From Dillenia suffruticosa (Eukaryota; Streptophyta; Magnoliopsida; Dilleniales; Dilleniaceae): 64,000 bases of DNA. Within the stretch, counting starts at the first letter, position 1. The number at the start of each line of letters is the position of its first letter. The notes below the pieces were generated by a model that worked only from the letters and a program-made list of their open reading frames with translations, had not been told where the DNA came from and made no database searches. The position numbers and the translations under genes are program-made. Location of the stretch: contig JAVTVX010000034.1 in NCBI GenBank assembly GCA_033439265.1, positions 12,121,001 through 12,185,000 of the forward strand. The letters run 5' to 3'. Positions 10,242 to 21,700 of the stretch are shown one piece after another.

Positions 10242-11078
10242 TCACTTTTGGGTTTCTATAACCTTTTCCTAAATAAGCTTTCAATTTATTCCATATATCA
10301 TAGTATGAGATAATGGTGTGGATTATTGGTGACTAAATAATATTTCTGGTGTATGTAAACACATTATAAATTTTTCTACAAAACTATGAAAGTGGGTTTT
10401 GCTTTCTTTTTGTTTGCTGTGTCTTGATCATGTAAGGAAAAAAATTTTCAACATTCACAAAGCCGAGATCTTTTATTTATTTATTTATGAGAGTTTTTAC
10501 AATGATGGATGCTATCAGGAGAGAGACTTTTCTTTTCTCTTACCACAACTACTTCCAACCCTGGGAGAAGTAAAAAACTATTGATTTCCATTTACAATCA
10601 GTTCAGTAAGAGAGATGACAATTTGCCGTCATTGAGAGCAATTTATTCATATATTTTTCAATCTATGTCCAATCCTAACTATTTTAATTTGGTAAAAATT
10701 TTACTATCAGTCTCTCTTTAGTAAAACAGGGTAAAAATTAAAATTTGAATATCTAATGTTGTATTTTTTAAATTTGAGTTTCAAATATTGCTTGGGGGAT
10801 GATATTGTATCATAATAATTTATAGTAAAAGATTTTACTGAATTAAGTTTGGTTATTTTCACCCTCCCTTTTAAGCAAGAGACTTTTTATATAAAATTTC
10901 AAATCTTAATTTTTTTATTTTGATTATTCGTCGAAAAACTATTAACTATGACATTGAGTCACAGAAACTGATTAAATGAAAAGAATAAAGAAGATAAAAA
11001 CCATATGGCTTTAATTAATTCATCAGAAAGGCATGGTTGGAAGTCAGGTATTGTGGTCACCAAAAATCGACAGGCTCC

Positions 11079-11489
11079 TTAATTTTTGGTGCAGTTGGCG
11101 TAGCCACAAGTCCCATCAACACAAATTGCACCAAGACAGAAAGAAGGATGATATTTGCAATCGGCATTAGTTTGACATAAAGAACTAGCGCTTGGAGAGT
11201 TGGCTTTGGAACCTAGGCAAACGCATTTTCCAAACATACAGACTCCGGAAAGTGGCGGTCTGCACGTGTGCTCGCAGGTACCTTTATCGCACTTTGCATC
11301 ACTTGGCACTGTCAAATATTCATCCATAGTAATCACAAAATTAGTTAACTCCAATTCCCACATCAAAGTTATAGCCTTTGTCAACAAATGAAAACAGAGA
11401 TAAAGAAGAGAAACAATATGAGAGAGAGACTAACAAGCTGTTCCAAGGAGGACCAGAGCAATAACAAAGGCCAACTTGAATGAAATCAT
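11079..11489 (-). CDS. Two-module cysteine-rich secreted peptide, copy 2 (intact)
   Basis: The predicted gene has two exons on the minus strand: 11435-11489 (55 nt) and 11079-11308 (230 nt), giving 94 aa. Exon 1 encodes MISFKLAFVIALVLLGTA, a classic signal peptide. The intron is 126 bp, with donor GTTAGT and acceptor TTGACAG. Intron retention would give TAG two codons into the intron, so splicing is required. The mature part has 12 cysteines. Module 1 is C-x4-C-x3-C-x7-C-x4-C-x-C; module 2 is C-x5-C-x6-C-x4-C-x4-C-x4-C; a 13-residue Ser-rich linker separates them. The x3, x7, x4, x1 run equals that of albumin-1 (PA1b-type) knottins; module 2 recalls late-nodulin/NCR peptides. An extracellular defence or signalling role is inferred, not shown. 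The family is not one I can name. Confidence is good for the gene, low for function. Confidence 0.78.
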
Positions 11490-11580
11490 TGTCATTATTG
11501 GAGTGAGATAATGTGATTTGTATTAATTAGCCAATATGTTAAATGCTTTTAACTGAATAATATCTAAGAGTTCTGGTTGT

Positions 11581-11588
11581 TATTTATA
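11581..11588 (-). promoter_or_regulatory. TATA box of peptide gene copy 2
   Basis: TATAAATA on the minus strand, 92 bp upstream of the ATG at 11489. Confidence 0.6.
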
Positions 11589-12679
11589 CGATTGAGGATT
11601 TCTATCAAGAACAAACAAATTTTTCTAATAAATAAAAAATAATTAGGAATTTTCGAAGAAAACTATATCTAATTAAATTTCTTATTGAATACATGGAAAA
11701 AAGTAAACATTTCTATAGGATTAAAAGAAAATAAGGTTTTCTCTTCCTTTTTTTGGTTCTTCCCTTTTAGGGTGCTTAGGATATAAGTTTTCTTTTATGG
11801 TACAATGCTTCAACTTAGGAGGGGGAAAAATTATATATATAGGCTCTGGCATCTAGTCTACTTTAATTTTATGGTCTAGTCTAGGTGCTTAATCTCCCTT
11901 TCCTCTTCTTCTCAACAAGATAGTGTCTTTCTACATTCAACCTTCCTTTCTCTATGCATTCCCTTCCCAAGCTCCAAAATCGACAACATAACTTAGCCCT
12001 TTTATCGTTAATTTTAAACAGTAATGGAAACTATTTCCTTAAGAGGAGCAATTCCTGCTCAGACTTTCTTCCCAAAACTTGATCTTCTTACCATTACCTA
12101 CTACCCATGGGAATTCCTTTTTAAATTTTTTTTTTCTCATTATTGTCACTTGCTTCCCCGTTCTTCATAATATCCCCCCAAACACTTGGAAAATTCCCTT
12201 CTCTTAACAAGTCAGTCATGTTTTCACATTTTCAAGTTCTGCCATATTTTTCTCGAATTAAATTAGAAACTTCCTCTATTACCTTAACCTACCATTATAA
12301 ATGTGAAATCATGATGGTGTGCTTCCCTATTCAGGGTTTCCTCTCCTTAATGGAAATTTAGCTATAACTAAAACCATTCTAGTTAATAATTCAAAAGTTT
12401 AATATTTGAAACAATTCTTTATATGCCAACATGGCAATATCCTTATGGAGCTTATTACCCTCTAATATTTCATAGAATAGTTTCTCTATTGAGGGAAATA
12501 AAAAAGTTTTTTTTTTTTGGGTTTGCCTGGCAAGTGAGAAATGATTACATGTTCTCTTATCATTAGTGTTTTGAACCATTTTGCACTAGAATTGAATGGA
12601 AAGTACTATTCATAAAGAAACCTCCCGAATTATTCACACCTATCCTTTGGAGGCCTTTCGCCCTTGATGACTTTGGTCA

Positions 12680-13937
12680 CACTACAAGAAAACTAAGTTT
12701 CAATGATGAAAAATTATCGATGAAACAAAATCTGTCCTAAATAATGACAAAATTGCGATAGATTAACGTTAGACAAAATACTGAGAGATTAGCGATGAAT
12801 TAGAAACTGAAATTAGCGATGAAAATATTTTCATTGTTAATTCATCGCTGTAGTGGTTTAGAGTAAAAAATAATAATTGTAAAACTATCAACAACGGAGT
12901 TGCGATGGAATTTTTAGTAATGAAAAATATCCGTCACTAATCCGTTAGTGTAGTGGTGAAAGGTAAAAAAAAAAAAGCATATGTATAGCTATCTGCGTCG
13001 GATTACCGACAAAAATTTTAGTGATGGATTACCGATGGATTTTTTTCAATTTTTAAGTTTTTTAATTTTTTTTTAATTTTTTTTATTCTTTTAATTCTTT
13101 TAATTTTTTAATTTTTTAATTTCTTAATTTTTTTAATTTTTTAATTTGTTTAATTTTTTTATTTTTTCTACTCTTTTATTATTTTATAATTCTCTTTCTT
13201 TTTTCTTTTATTTATTTTATTTTTTCATTGATTCTATTATTTTATTATTCAATTTAATGGATAAATCAAAAAAATAATTTGCTATTCTATCTTAATTTAA
13301 AAAAAAAATTATCCCAAGGTAAAGGAAAAAAAAGAAGAGATCAGAATGAGATAAAAAAAATTGTGAAAGTAAGATAAAAGTTTTGAAAAAACTTTTGAGA
13401 GCGAGATTAATATTTAAAAAAAAATGAGAGTTAGATAATAAATAATAATAAAAAAAAGTATATCATAAAACATAATTTGGCAGAGTGGTTGGACAACTCA
13501 TCTTTCATCTTGCAGACGCGAATTCGATTCTGGGAGGAGACATTTTTCACCAAAAAAATGCAGGGCGCAAGGGCAGGCGAGTGCGCCCACGCGGGCGGGC
13601 GGACGAGTTCCCTGGGGCAGGTGGGTGCTCGTGCGGGTGGGTTTCACATGGGCGGGCATGCATGAAGGTGTGTGTACGCGTGATGGTGCGGGTGGGCACG
13701 TGTGCGGACGTATGCACTCTCATGAAGGCTTCCAGAATCAGCAACGGAATTTTATTGTCTTTTATCAGCGACGGATTCCGTCGCTGTTAGTTAGCAACCC
13801 GTCGATAAAATTTAGCAGGGTGTTTTCATTGACGGATTTAGTTACAAAAATTTTTCATCACTGATATTTTTTAGCGATAGAATCTTTTCTTTTAACGATG
13901 GATATTTCCGTCGCTGAAAGAAAATTTTCTGATAGTG
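12680..13937. mobile_element. Complete non-autonomous CACTA element, copy C (1258 bp)
   Basis: It starts CACTACAAGAAAACTAAG after TCA (12677-12679) and ends ..TTTTCTGATAGTG before TCA (13938-13940). It lies at the same position in the duplicated unit as copy B, so it was copied with the segment and did not insert independently. Content and order match copy B. Confidence 0.92.
13478..13530 (+). other. tRNA-like A box / B box segment in CACTA copy C
   Basis: TGGCAGAGTGG, close to the A box of plant tRNA-Leu/Ser, and GAATTCGATTC, one change from a B box, lie 42 bp apart. This is the best preserved of the three. Confidence 0.5.
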
Positions 13938-14657
13938 TCACTTTTGGGTTTCTATAACCTTTTCATAAATAAGCTTTCAATTCATTCCATATATCATAGT
14001 GTGACACATTATAAATTTTTCTACAAAACTACGAAAGTGGGTTTTGCTTTCTTTTTGTTTACTGTATCTTGATCATGTAAGGAAAAAAATTTCAACATTC
14101 ACAAAGCCGATATCTTTTATTTATTTATTTATGAGAGTTTTTACTATGATGGATGCTATCAGGAGAGAGAGATTTTTCTTTTCTCTTACCGCAACTACTT
14201 CCAAACCCTGGGAGAAGTAAAAAACTATTGATTTCCATTTACTATCAGTTGAGTAAGAGAGATGATAATTTGCCGTCATTGAGAGCAATTTATTCATATA
14301 TTTTTCAATCTATGTCCAATCCTAACTATTTTAATTTGGTAAGAATTTTACTATCAGTCTCTTTTTAGTAAAACAGGGTAAAAATTAAAATTTGAATATC
14401 TAATGTTGTATTTTTTAAATTTGAGTTTCAAATATTGCTTGGGGGATGATATTGTATCATAATAATTTATAGTAAAAGATTTTACTGAATTAAGTTTGGT
14501 TATTTTCACCCTCCCTTTTAAGCAAGGGACTTTTTAAATAAAATTTCAAATCTTAATTTTTTTATTTTGATTTACTCGTCAAAAAACTATTAACTATGAC
14601 ATTGAGTCACAGAAACTGATTAAATGAAAAGAATAAAGAAGAAAAAAACCATATGGC

Positions 14658-14663
14658 TTTTAT
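14658..14663 (-). terminator. AATAAA polyadenylation signal, peptide gene copy 3
   Basis: AATAAA on the minus strand, 64 bases past the stop codon. Confidence 0.5.
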
Positions 14664-14726
14664 TAATTCATCAGAAAGGCATGGTTGGAAGTCAGGTATT
14701 GTGGTCACCAAAAATCGATAGGCTCC

Positions 14727-15139
14727 TTAATTTTTGGTGCAGTTGGCGTAGCCACAAGTCCCATCAACACAAATTGCGCCAAGACAGAAAGAAGGATGAT
14801 ATTTGCAATCGGCATTAGTTTGACATAAAGAACTTGCGCTTGGAGAGTTGGCTTTGGAACCTAGGCAAACGCATTTTCCAAACATACAAACTCCGGAAAG
14901 TGGCGGTCTGCATGTGTGCTCGCAAGTACCTTTATCGCACTTTGCATCACTTGGCCCTGTCAAATATTCATCCATAGTAATTACAAAATTAGTTAACTCC
15001 AATTCCCACATCAAAGTTATATCCTTTGTCAACAAATGAAAACAGAGATAAAGAAGAGAAACAATATGAGAGAGAGAGACTAACAAGCTGTTCCAAGGAG
15101 GACAAGAGTAATAACAAAGGCCAACTTGAATGAAATCAT
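14727..15139 (-). CDS. Two-module cysteine-rich secreted peptide, copy 3 (intact)
   Basis: Exons on the minus strand are 15085-15139 (55 nt) and 14727-14956 (230 nt), with a 128-bp intron, encoding 94 aa. The signal peptide reads MISFKLAFVITLVLLGTA, with Thr where copy 2 has Ala. The mature 12-Cys region is identical to copy 2 except at the exon junction: the split codon reads Trp here and Leu in copy 2, just before PSDAKC. GTTAGT donor, TTGACAG acceptor, AATAAA and TATAAATA are all present, so this is the most complete copy. Its nearest neighbour in the block is the CACTA element, 789 bp away. As for copy 2, function is unknown; a secreted disulphide-rich defence-type peptide is the natural guess. 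Confidence 0.8.
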
Positions 15140-15230
15140 TGTCATTATTGGAGTGAGATAATGTGATTTTTATTAATTCGCCAATATGTTAAATGCTTTT
15201 AACTAAATAATATCTAAGAGTTCTGGTTGT

Positions 15231-15238
15231 TATTTATA
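15231..15238 (-). promoter_or_regulatory. TATA box of peptide gene copy 3
   Basis: TATAAATA on the minus strand, 92 bp upstream of the ATG at 15139. Confidence 0.6.
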
Positions 15239-16084
15239 CGATTGAGGATTTCTATCAAGAACAAACAAATTTTTCTAATAAATAAAAAATAATTAGGTAT
15301 TTTCGAAGAAAACTATATCTAATTAAATTTCTTATTGAATACATGGAAAAAAGTAAACATTTCTATAGGATTAATAGAAAATAAGGTTTTCTCTTCCTTT
15401 TTTTTGGTTCTTCCCTTTTAGGGTGCTTAAGATATAAGTTTTCGTTTATGGTACAATGCTTCGACTTAGGAGGGGGAAAAAAAAATATATATATATATAG
15501 GCTCTGGCATCTAGTCTACTTTAATTTTATGGTCTAGTCTAGGTGCTTAATCTCCCTTTCCTCTTCTTCTCGACAAGATAGTGTCGTTCTATATTCAGCC
15601 TTCCTTTCTCTATGCATTCCCTTCCCAAGCTCCAAAATCAACAACATAACTTAGCCCTTTTGTTGTTAATTTTAAACAGTAATGGAAACTATTTCCTTAA
15701 GAGGAGCAATTCCTGCTCAGACTTTCTTCCCAAAACTTGATCTTCTTACCATTACCAACTACCCATGGGAATTCCTTTTTAAATTTTTTTTTCTCGTTAT
15801 TGTCACTTGCTTCCCCGTTCTTCATAATATCCCTCCAAACACTTGGAAAATTCCCTGCTCTTAACAAGTCATTCATGTTTTCACATTTACCAGTTCTACC
15901 ATATTTTTCTCGAATTAAATCAAAGCCTTCCTCTATTACCTTAACCTACCATTATAAATGTGAAATCATGTTGGTGTTCTTCCTTATTCTTGGTTTCTTC
16001 CTCTTCTTCCTCTTCCCATATTGGATTTTGTGTTCGTGGCACATGTGCCTATTCATATTGAACCACAATTTGAGGGGTCTGTAA

Positions 16085-17172
16085 TTATGCGCAACTTCCA
16101 AGCATATATTATGCAATAGTGGAAAGTGGTAATCCATCAAGCAAGGTACTTGATGAAATAATATGGTCAAGTTTAGTTGTGGTAGGCCACCATAAGCAAA
16201 CTAGTCTTGAACCCACATTTGAATACCTGTTCTATACAAGACCAATTTGAACCCGTCTGACTAATTAGGCCTAATTTGATTGTTGAGGCTTCATTCGAAC
16301 AAGTATGATCTTGGCAGGCCCTAATTGAGCCTGGAGGGAGAAAAACCCTAATTTAGATTGGTTGTTCTTCGTGGGCAAATTAGATGTGATGTAACCTTAT
16401 AATATGTTCGATTACTTTGTATTCTATATTGTGCGTTCCTTCTTTGCTTCACAAGTAATGAAAACGTAACAAGATCTTAAATTCAAGCCTTGTGTATGGG
16501 GAGAGAGTTTTACACCTTAAGAAGCCAACCTAACTCAAACTGAATTTAGTCGCATCAAATATGGTTATCGAATATGGATAGTTTATACCAAAAAACAAGT
16601 GTATAACCAACTTTGACAATGGTGTGATTGATTTTTTTTACTTTTGCACTTGTTCTGCTATTTAATATGGTATCTACGTTAGATATTATGGATGGAACAT
16701 TGTTGTATGATGTTTTGCATAACTGTTGTATCGTGTTTCAATCAACTTACTCTATTTCTGTTAAAAACTCTCTTACCAAATTCAATACGAATTCCATCAA
16801 CTTTCTGTATAATATTATTAGTATCTATTTTGTGTCCTAAATTTGGGATAATCATGCTGGTATGTTGTTGGGTTCTATTCATAACTTCTCAATGAATGCA
16901 CAAAATGATATTATTTAAATTTACAATTGTAGTATAATATTTATCTTTCATTTAACTTTTACAATCTAAACACTTTTCTTATTATGTTCCTAATAAAAAG
17001 ATAAACAATTTTATTGTTCTAGATTCAATGAGTAGTATTATGTTCTTGGAGATCAATAGTTCTTTTTGAGGAGCACATGAAGGGAGGACTATTTGTACAT
17101 GTGATTCACTTAATAACTTGGTTTGTTTCAATTTTCAATTAATCTTAATTTTTGATTTATTCGATTTGTTAA
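16085..17172. other. AT-rich spacer of copy 3, no gene
   Basis: Homologous to about 6420-7385 of copy 1, including the run AGTAGTATTATGTTCTTRGA near 7245 and 17030. No coding potential is supported. It ends at the LTR of the inserted copia element. Confidence 0.6.
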
Positions 17173-17652
17173 CTGTTAGAATATGGGGCGGGTCCACCCA
17201 TGTGGGTAGACCCAACCCTTCCCAACATGTGTTTAAATTTTGAAAAGGGGTGGGGGTGGTTTTTGGTAACCACCCCTCAACCCCCTCAACCCCCCAACCC
17301 CCCCTCAAAAGAAACCCAACTTTGAAGAAAACATGTGTCTCTTCCATTCTTTGAAAAATGATGGACGTGAACAACAACAAAAAAAAAAGGGAAAATGGTG
17401 CTATTTATATATGCACAAGATATAGGGAGTGTCTTCCCACATTGAATTCAAAGAGAGGGTTTTAAAGAATTTTTTATCATTATCATCAAGAGGCATTTGG
17501 ATTGTGAAAAATAGAAGGTGCTCTAAATTTCGTGACATCTTCTAGAACGAAGATACCCAACCTTCGGAAAGAGGTAAATGATTCTAACCCAATTTAGATC
17601 TGGCAATTTCACATGAGAAAAATTATTTTGTTCGTTTATATGAAAACCTTCA
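17173..17652 (+). repeat. 5' LTR of degenerate copia (480 bp)
   Basis: It starts TGTTAGAATATGGGG and ends ..ACCTTCA directly before the primer-binding site. Its last 170 bp match 27630-27810 (for example GGCATTTGGATTGTGAAAAA). Confidence 0.85.
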
Positions 17653-17653
17653 T

Positions 17654-17666
17654 TGGTATCAGAGCC
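17654..17666 (+). promoter_or_regulatory. Copia primer-binding site
   Basis: TGGTATCAGAGCC is complementary to the 3' end of initiator tRNA-Met, as usual in plant copia elements. Confidence 0.85.
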
Positions 17667-18703
17667 ATTTAGGGTGTTTTCTACCTCTTTAGTTGGGTAT
17701 TAAAAATGAAAATACCAAAAATAATTTTCAAGGTTCATTAATGGCAATTTGAAATTGGCTTAATGGAATGCTCTCAATTTTACATAATAGGATGCTTGTT
17801 GCATGAGAATGAAATCTACAAAATTTGGTATGCATCTGATAAGTATATCATGAGATATTACAAACCCTAGTCGAAACTTAATTTACTCAGATCTGTAAAA
17901 ATATTGCGTTTCATGACATGCAATTTATATAGTTAGATTTCTCTTAAAAATGCTTTCCAATCATATAAAGAATGCAAAAAAATGGTTAAGAATTTAGAGA
18001 GATATGGCCATTTAAGAGTTGGATCAAAAACCAGAAATTTGGAGAAGAAGATGAACAGTATCGGGCCAATCCCACTCTCGGCAACGGCAAGTGAGTCCAC
18101 CCCCTAGACTAGAGACCTCCGATTGAAAATCTGAAAGTACCATTGAACTCAGAGACATTGAAAATTGGGGGGGTAGCCAAAATTTCGGAGCCATCCGATG
18201 GACGGAAGGCGGCACGTGTAGGTTATGCTCCACCCAAGGAGAGTGGGCGCATATCCATTTTGACAGCCCACTCTGGCGGCACATGGGGGAGCGTGAAACC
18301 TCTATTTTGGAGGGAATTTTCACCGGAACAAGTTTTTACTTCTGAATTTTTCTGTTAATTTTAATTTATTTTTTAGATTAAAAAAAATAATTTTTATTAA
18401 TTTTTGACTTAGAAATCGTATAAAATTACAAAAAAATTATTTTCGGTGCACGAAAAATTCTGAAAATTTTTATATGTGGTTAGAAAATTATTTTCTTAAT
18501 TTTGGCTATCTGGGTGAAGATTTGTTTTTCACTCACCATTTATTTGAATTTTTGGCTCAATTATTTATATTCAAAAATTAGTTTTTCTAACATAAAATTA
18601 TTTTAAATTTGAGCAAATATTTGTAAAATAAATACTCTGAGATTTATTTTCATATTATGGTTGGTTGCGTACCTAACCTAATATTATTCTCAATTTTAGG
18701 AAA

Positions 18704-21700
18704 ATGGTGATAATCGGACGTCTTTTTGAAAATCTTCTTGGCCTCTGGGGGGAAAGAGATTTGAGAAATCAAGAGCGTTTAATAAAGTTGGGTCAAATGT
18801 TGACTTACAGAGTGGACCTATCTCATACTTTGCCAGATCATTTGGAGATTATGAAAGTGAAACGTTTAGAACTTATTCAGTTAGGTCATGCCTTTCGGGG
18901 GGATGACGTGTACATACTGAGAAACTCTCTGTCTCATAATTGGACTAATTAACATAGTTGATGAATTGATTACCGAGAATGAGCACATGATTCTAGATGA
19001 TGTGAGGCCGTTATTAATAAAAAAGTGGGAAGTCAAAAATATACAGAGCCAAATAAAGGAAAGGCAATTCCAAAATATAAATAGTTCTCCACAAGCCATC
19101 AAGAGATTTGCACCCAGGGATAGACTATCTAAGGGAATTATAAATATGGTATCCCGAATGAATTTGTCTTGAACGAGATAATTTATTTATATGTTTTCTT
19201 TTGCGTGTTATGACTGTTGGTTAGGAGTATGATCATATAAAAGATGAATTTTTAATTTTTTTTTAATGCAAATTTTCTTTTTAGCAATTATTGGCTTTAT
19301 TTATTAAAGTGTATGATCATGTAGGCAAAAGAAAACTAGGATCCCTTAACTGAAAATTTTGGATTGGTAGAATTTGAGTAATTCTCATCCAAAATTAAAA
19401 TGTTATTTAAATACTTTGTGTATTTAAGTGGGGGGTTTTTTTGTTGGCAGAATTTGAGTAATTCTTACTTAAACCTATTGAATTTTGTAGTTTTAAATTA
19501 AATTTATGATGGTAATGCATTAGGACCATAGATGATGATTGGGAATCTAGTGAACTTTCGATTCTATACCCGATGTTGACCTTTATGAATGTCAATTTTA
19601 AAACACAAAATTATATGTATGATATGAGCATTAAAATAAGTGTCCACCCTCTTAGAAACTCAAACCATAGTATCAAAATCTATTATTAGGGATTTTGAAT
19701 AGAGATGACAAATTGAATGGCGACAATCATGAGATATGACGCCATAAAATTTAAAATGTGCTGAAAGAACAAGATACCTTGGAAGGTATCAAACATGTCA
19801 TTTAGGACCTTAGTGTGGGCAATGTTACTCCGTAAAGGAGAGAACAAGAGGTTTACCAGGTATGGAAAATGATAAATTCCACAGTTCGTGCAACCCTGGT
19901 TAGCTCTGTGATTAATGACATGACACCTGAGAGTGAGCAATATGTGACTGCTTATGATATTTAGGTGTACCTCATGGTAAAACATGGAGGTACCAATGAC
20001 TCATCTTAGACAAATGACCATAATATTTGATACCTATGAAAGTGATATTGTTATAGTATCAAACAGTATTTAAAGGTCATGTCTAATTAGAGAGTGTAGT
20101 CAGCTGGTCATGTTTTCTCTGATAAATAGAAAGTTCAAATCTTGATCTGATCCCTTCCTATCAAGTGGGAGCACCTGAAAGTCAATTTGACTCACAATGA
20201 TAGTGTGAAGACTTTCTCGGATGTTTCTTGCCACATTGAGCTTGAGGATGAGCGGCTTGATGCTATAAGATCTTCAACTGATGTTTTTGTTATATAGTCT
20301 AGTTTCAAGAGAGTTTCGAACTCTAAGTATGAAAGGGACTAGAACGAAAACAAGAAAAGAATGGAGAATAGAAAAAGATCACAAAAGAAAAACTCTGGAG
20401 ATAAGAACAAACTGAGAGACACTTGAAGAGTTTCATCGAATGTCTTCCAGTTGGAGATAGATCGGTGTGGAGAACAATGCAAAAATGGAGGTTAGAGAAA
20501 TAGGCACTTGTAAATTGAAGTTACAAAGCTGTCGAGCTCTCATTTTGCATGATGTTCTCTGCATGCCCGAAATACGACGGAATATTATCTGTTCTTGTTC
20601 CTTTGGAACTTGGCTATGTTTTTGAACTTTTAGAAAGACAAGGTGAATTTGCAACTGAATGACATGTATTGGTTCTGGACAATTTGTAACTAGTTTTATA
20701 ATTTTGCAATATAATAGATAAATATTTAACTACAAGTTAGACTTTGTCATGCTTGCAAAATAATGAGAAAACCATTTGAAAAAGTCATTTTGGTTGAATT
20801 TCATTACTATTTGTTCATTTGAACATTTGTGGTTCAATGAGTATGAAGGCAAGAAAATATAGAATTTTGTGTTTCATTACGTTTACAGATGACTTCACGT
20901 TATTTGATTGTGTCTATTTGATTTCTCGCAAGTCTGAAACAATTGAGTGTTTTAGACATTATATGAGCAGATTAGAGAATTAAATGGATAGATGGTGTGA
21001 ATATCTATCAAATCGAGTTAAGAATCTGTGTAACGAAAGCAATATAATCTGACATTTAACTATTTCTTAAACACCTTAGTAAAATCATGTTGTAGTGAAA
21101 AGAAATAATAGAACATTGTTGGATATGACAAAATCCATGATAGTGTAGGTTGACTTGTCAATTTCCTTTTGGGGAGATATCTTGTTAATTGTTGTTTATA
21201 TTTTGAACAAATTGCCTTCAAAATTAGTACCATTGATATTATATGAATTTTGAATCGGTAGAAAGCCGATTCTGAGTAATCTCAGATCTTGGGGATCGAT
21301 CGTCTATATTTGACATTTACAATGAGTTCGGAAAAATGAGTCCCCATAAAAGTAAGAGTATCCTTATAAGATACTCCAACTAGTCTGAAAATTAAATGTT
21401 CATTAATGAATGAGAATATGGTACTATGTAAAGATTGGATCATGGATGTCACACCAGAGAATAAATTTCCTAACAAAGATGACGTTAAAGGCATAGAACC
21501 TTTATTTGAATTAGTTAATTCAAATGATGACTCTGTACATAGTGGATCATTGGAATTATGTTAATTCTAGTAGGAGAGATTTAAATTATAATAATCCAAC
21601 TGAGTTACAAATTCAGAAAAGTGTTAAGAAAACTGTGTCCAATTGTTATTTTGAGAATAAATGGCACATATTTATTGTTTCTCCAAAAGATGAAGAAGAG

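Larger units (their letters stand above)
8588..12348. repeat. Tandem segmental duplication, copy 2 (3761-bp unit)
   Basis: 8588 onward matches 12349 onward (TTAATGGAAATTTAGCTATAA..), which sets a period of 3761 bp. The copy holds 329 bp of left flank, a complete CACTA element and an intact minus-strand peptide gene. It lacks the tail with the plus-strand paralogue. Breakpoints share the trinucleotide CTT (8585-8587 and 12346-12348), consistent with unequal recombination at microhomology. Confidence 0.88.

Noticed and set aside
14727-15086. 119-codon minus-strand open frame starting inside the peptide-gene intron
   Set aside because: Its start is a TTG and it reads through the intron. The two-exon model gives an ATG signal peptide, canonical GT..AG sites and a TATA box at fixed distance.
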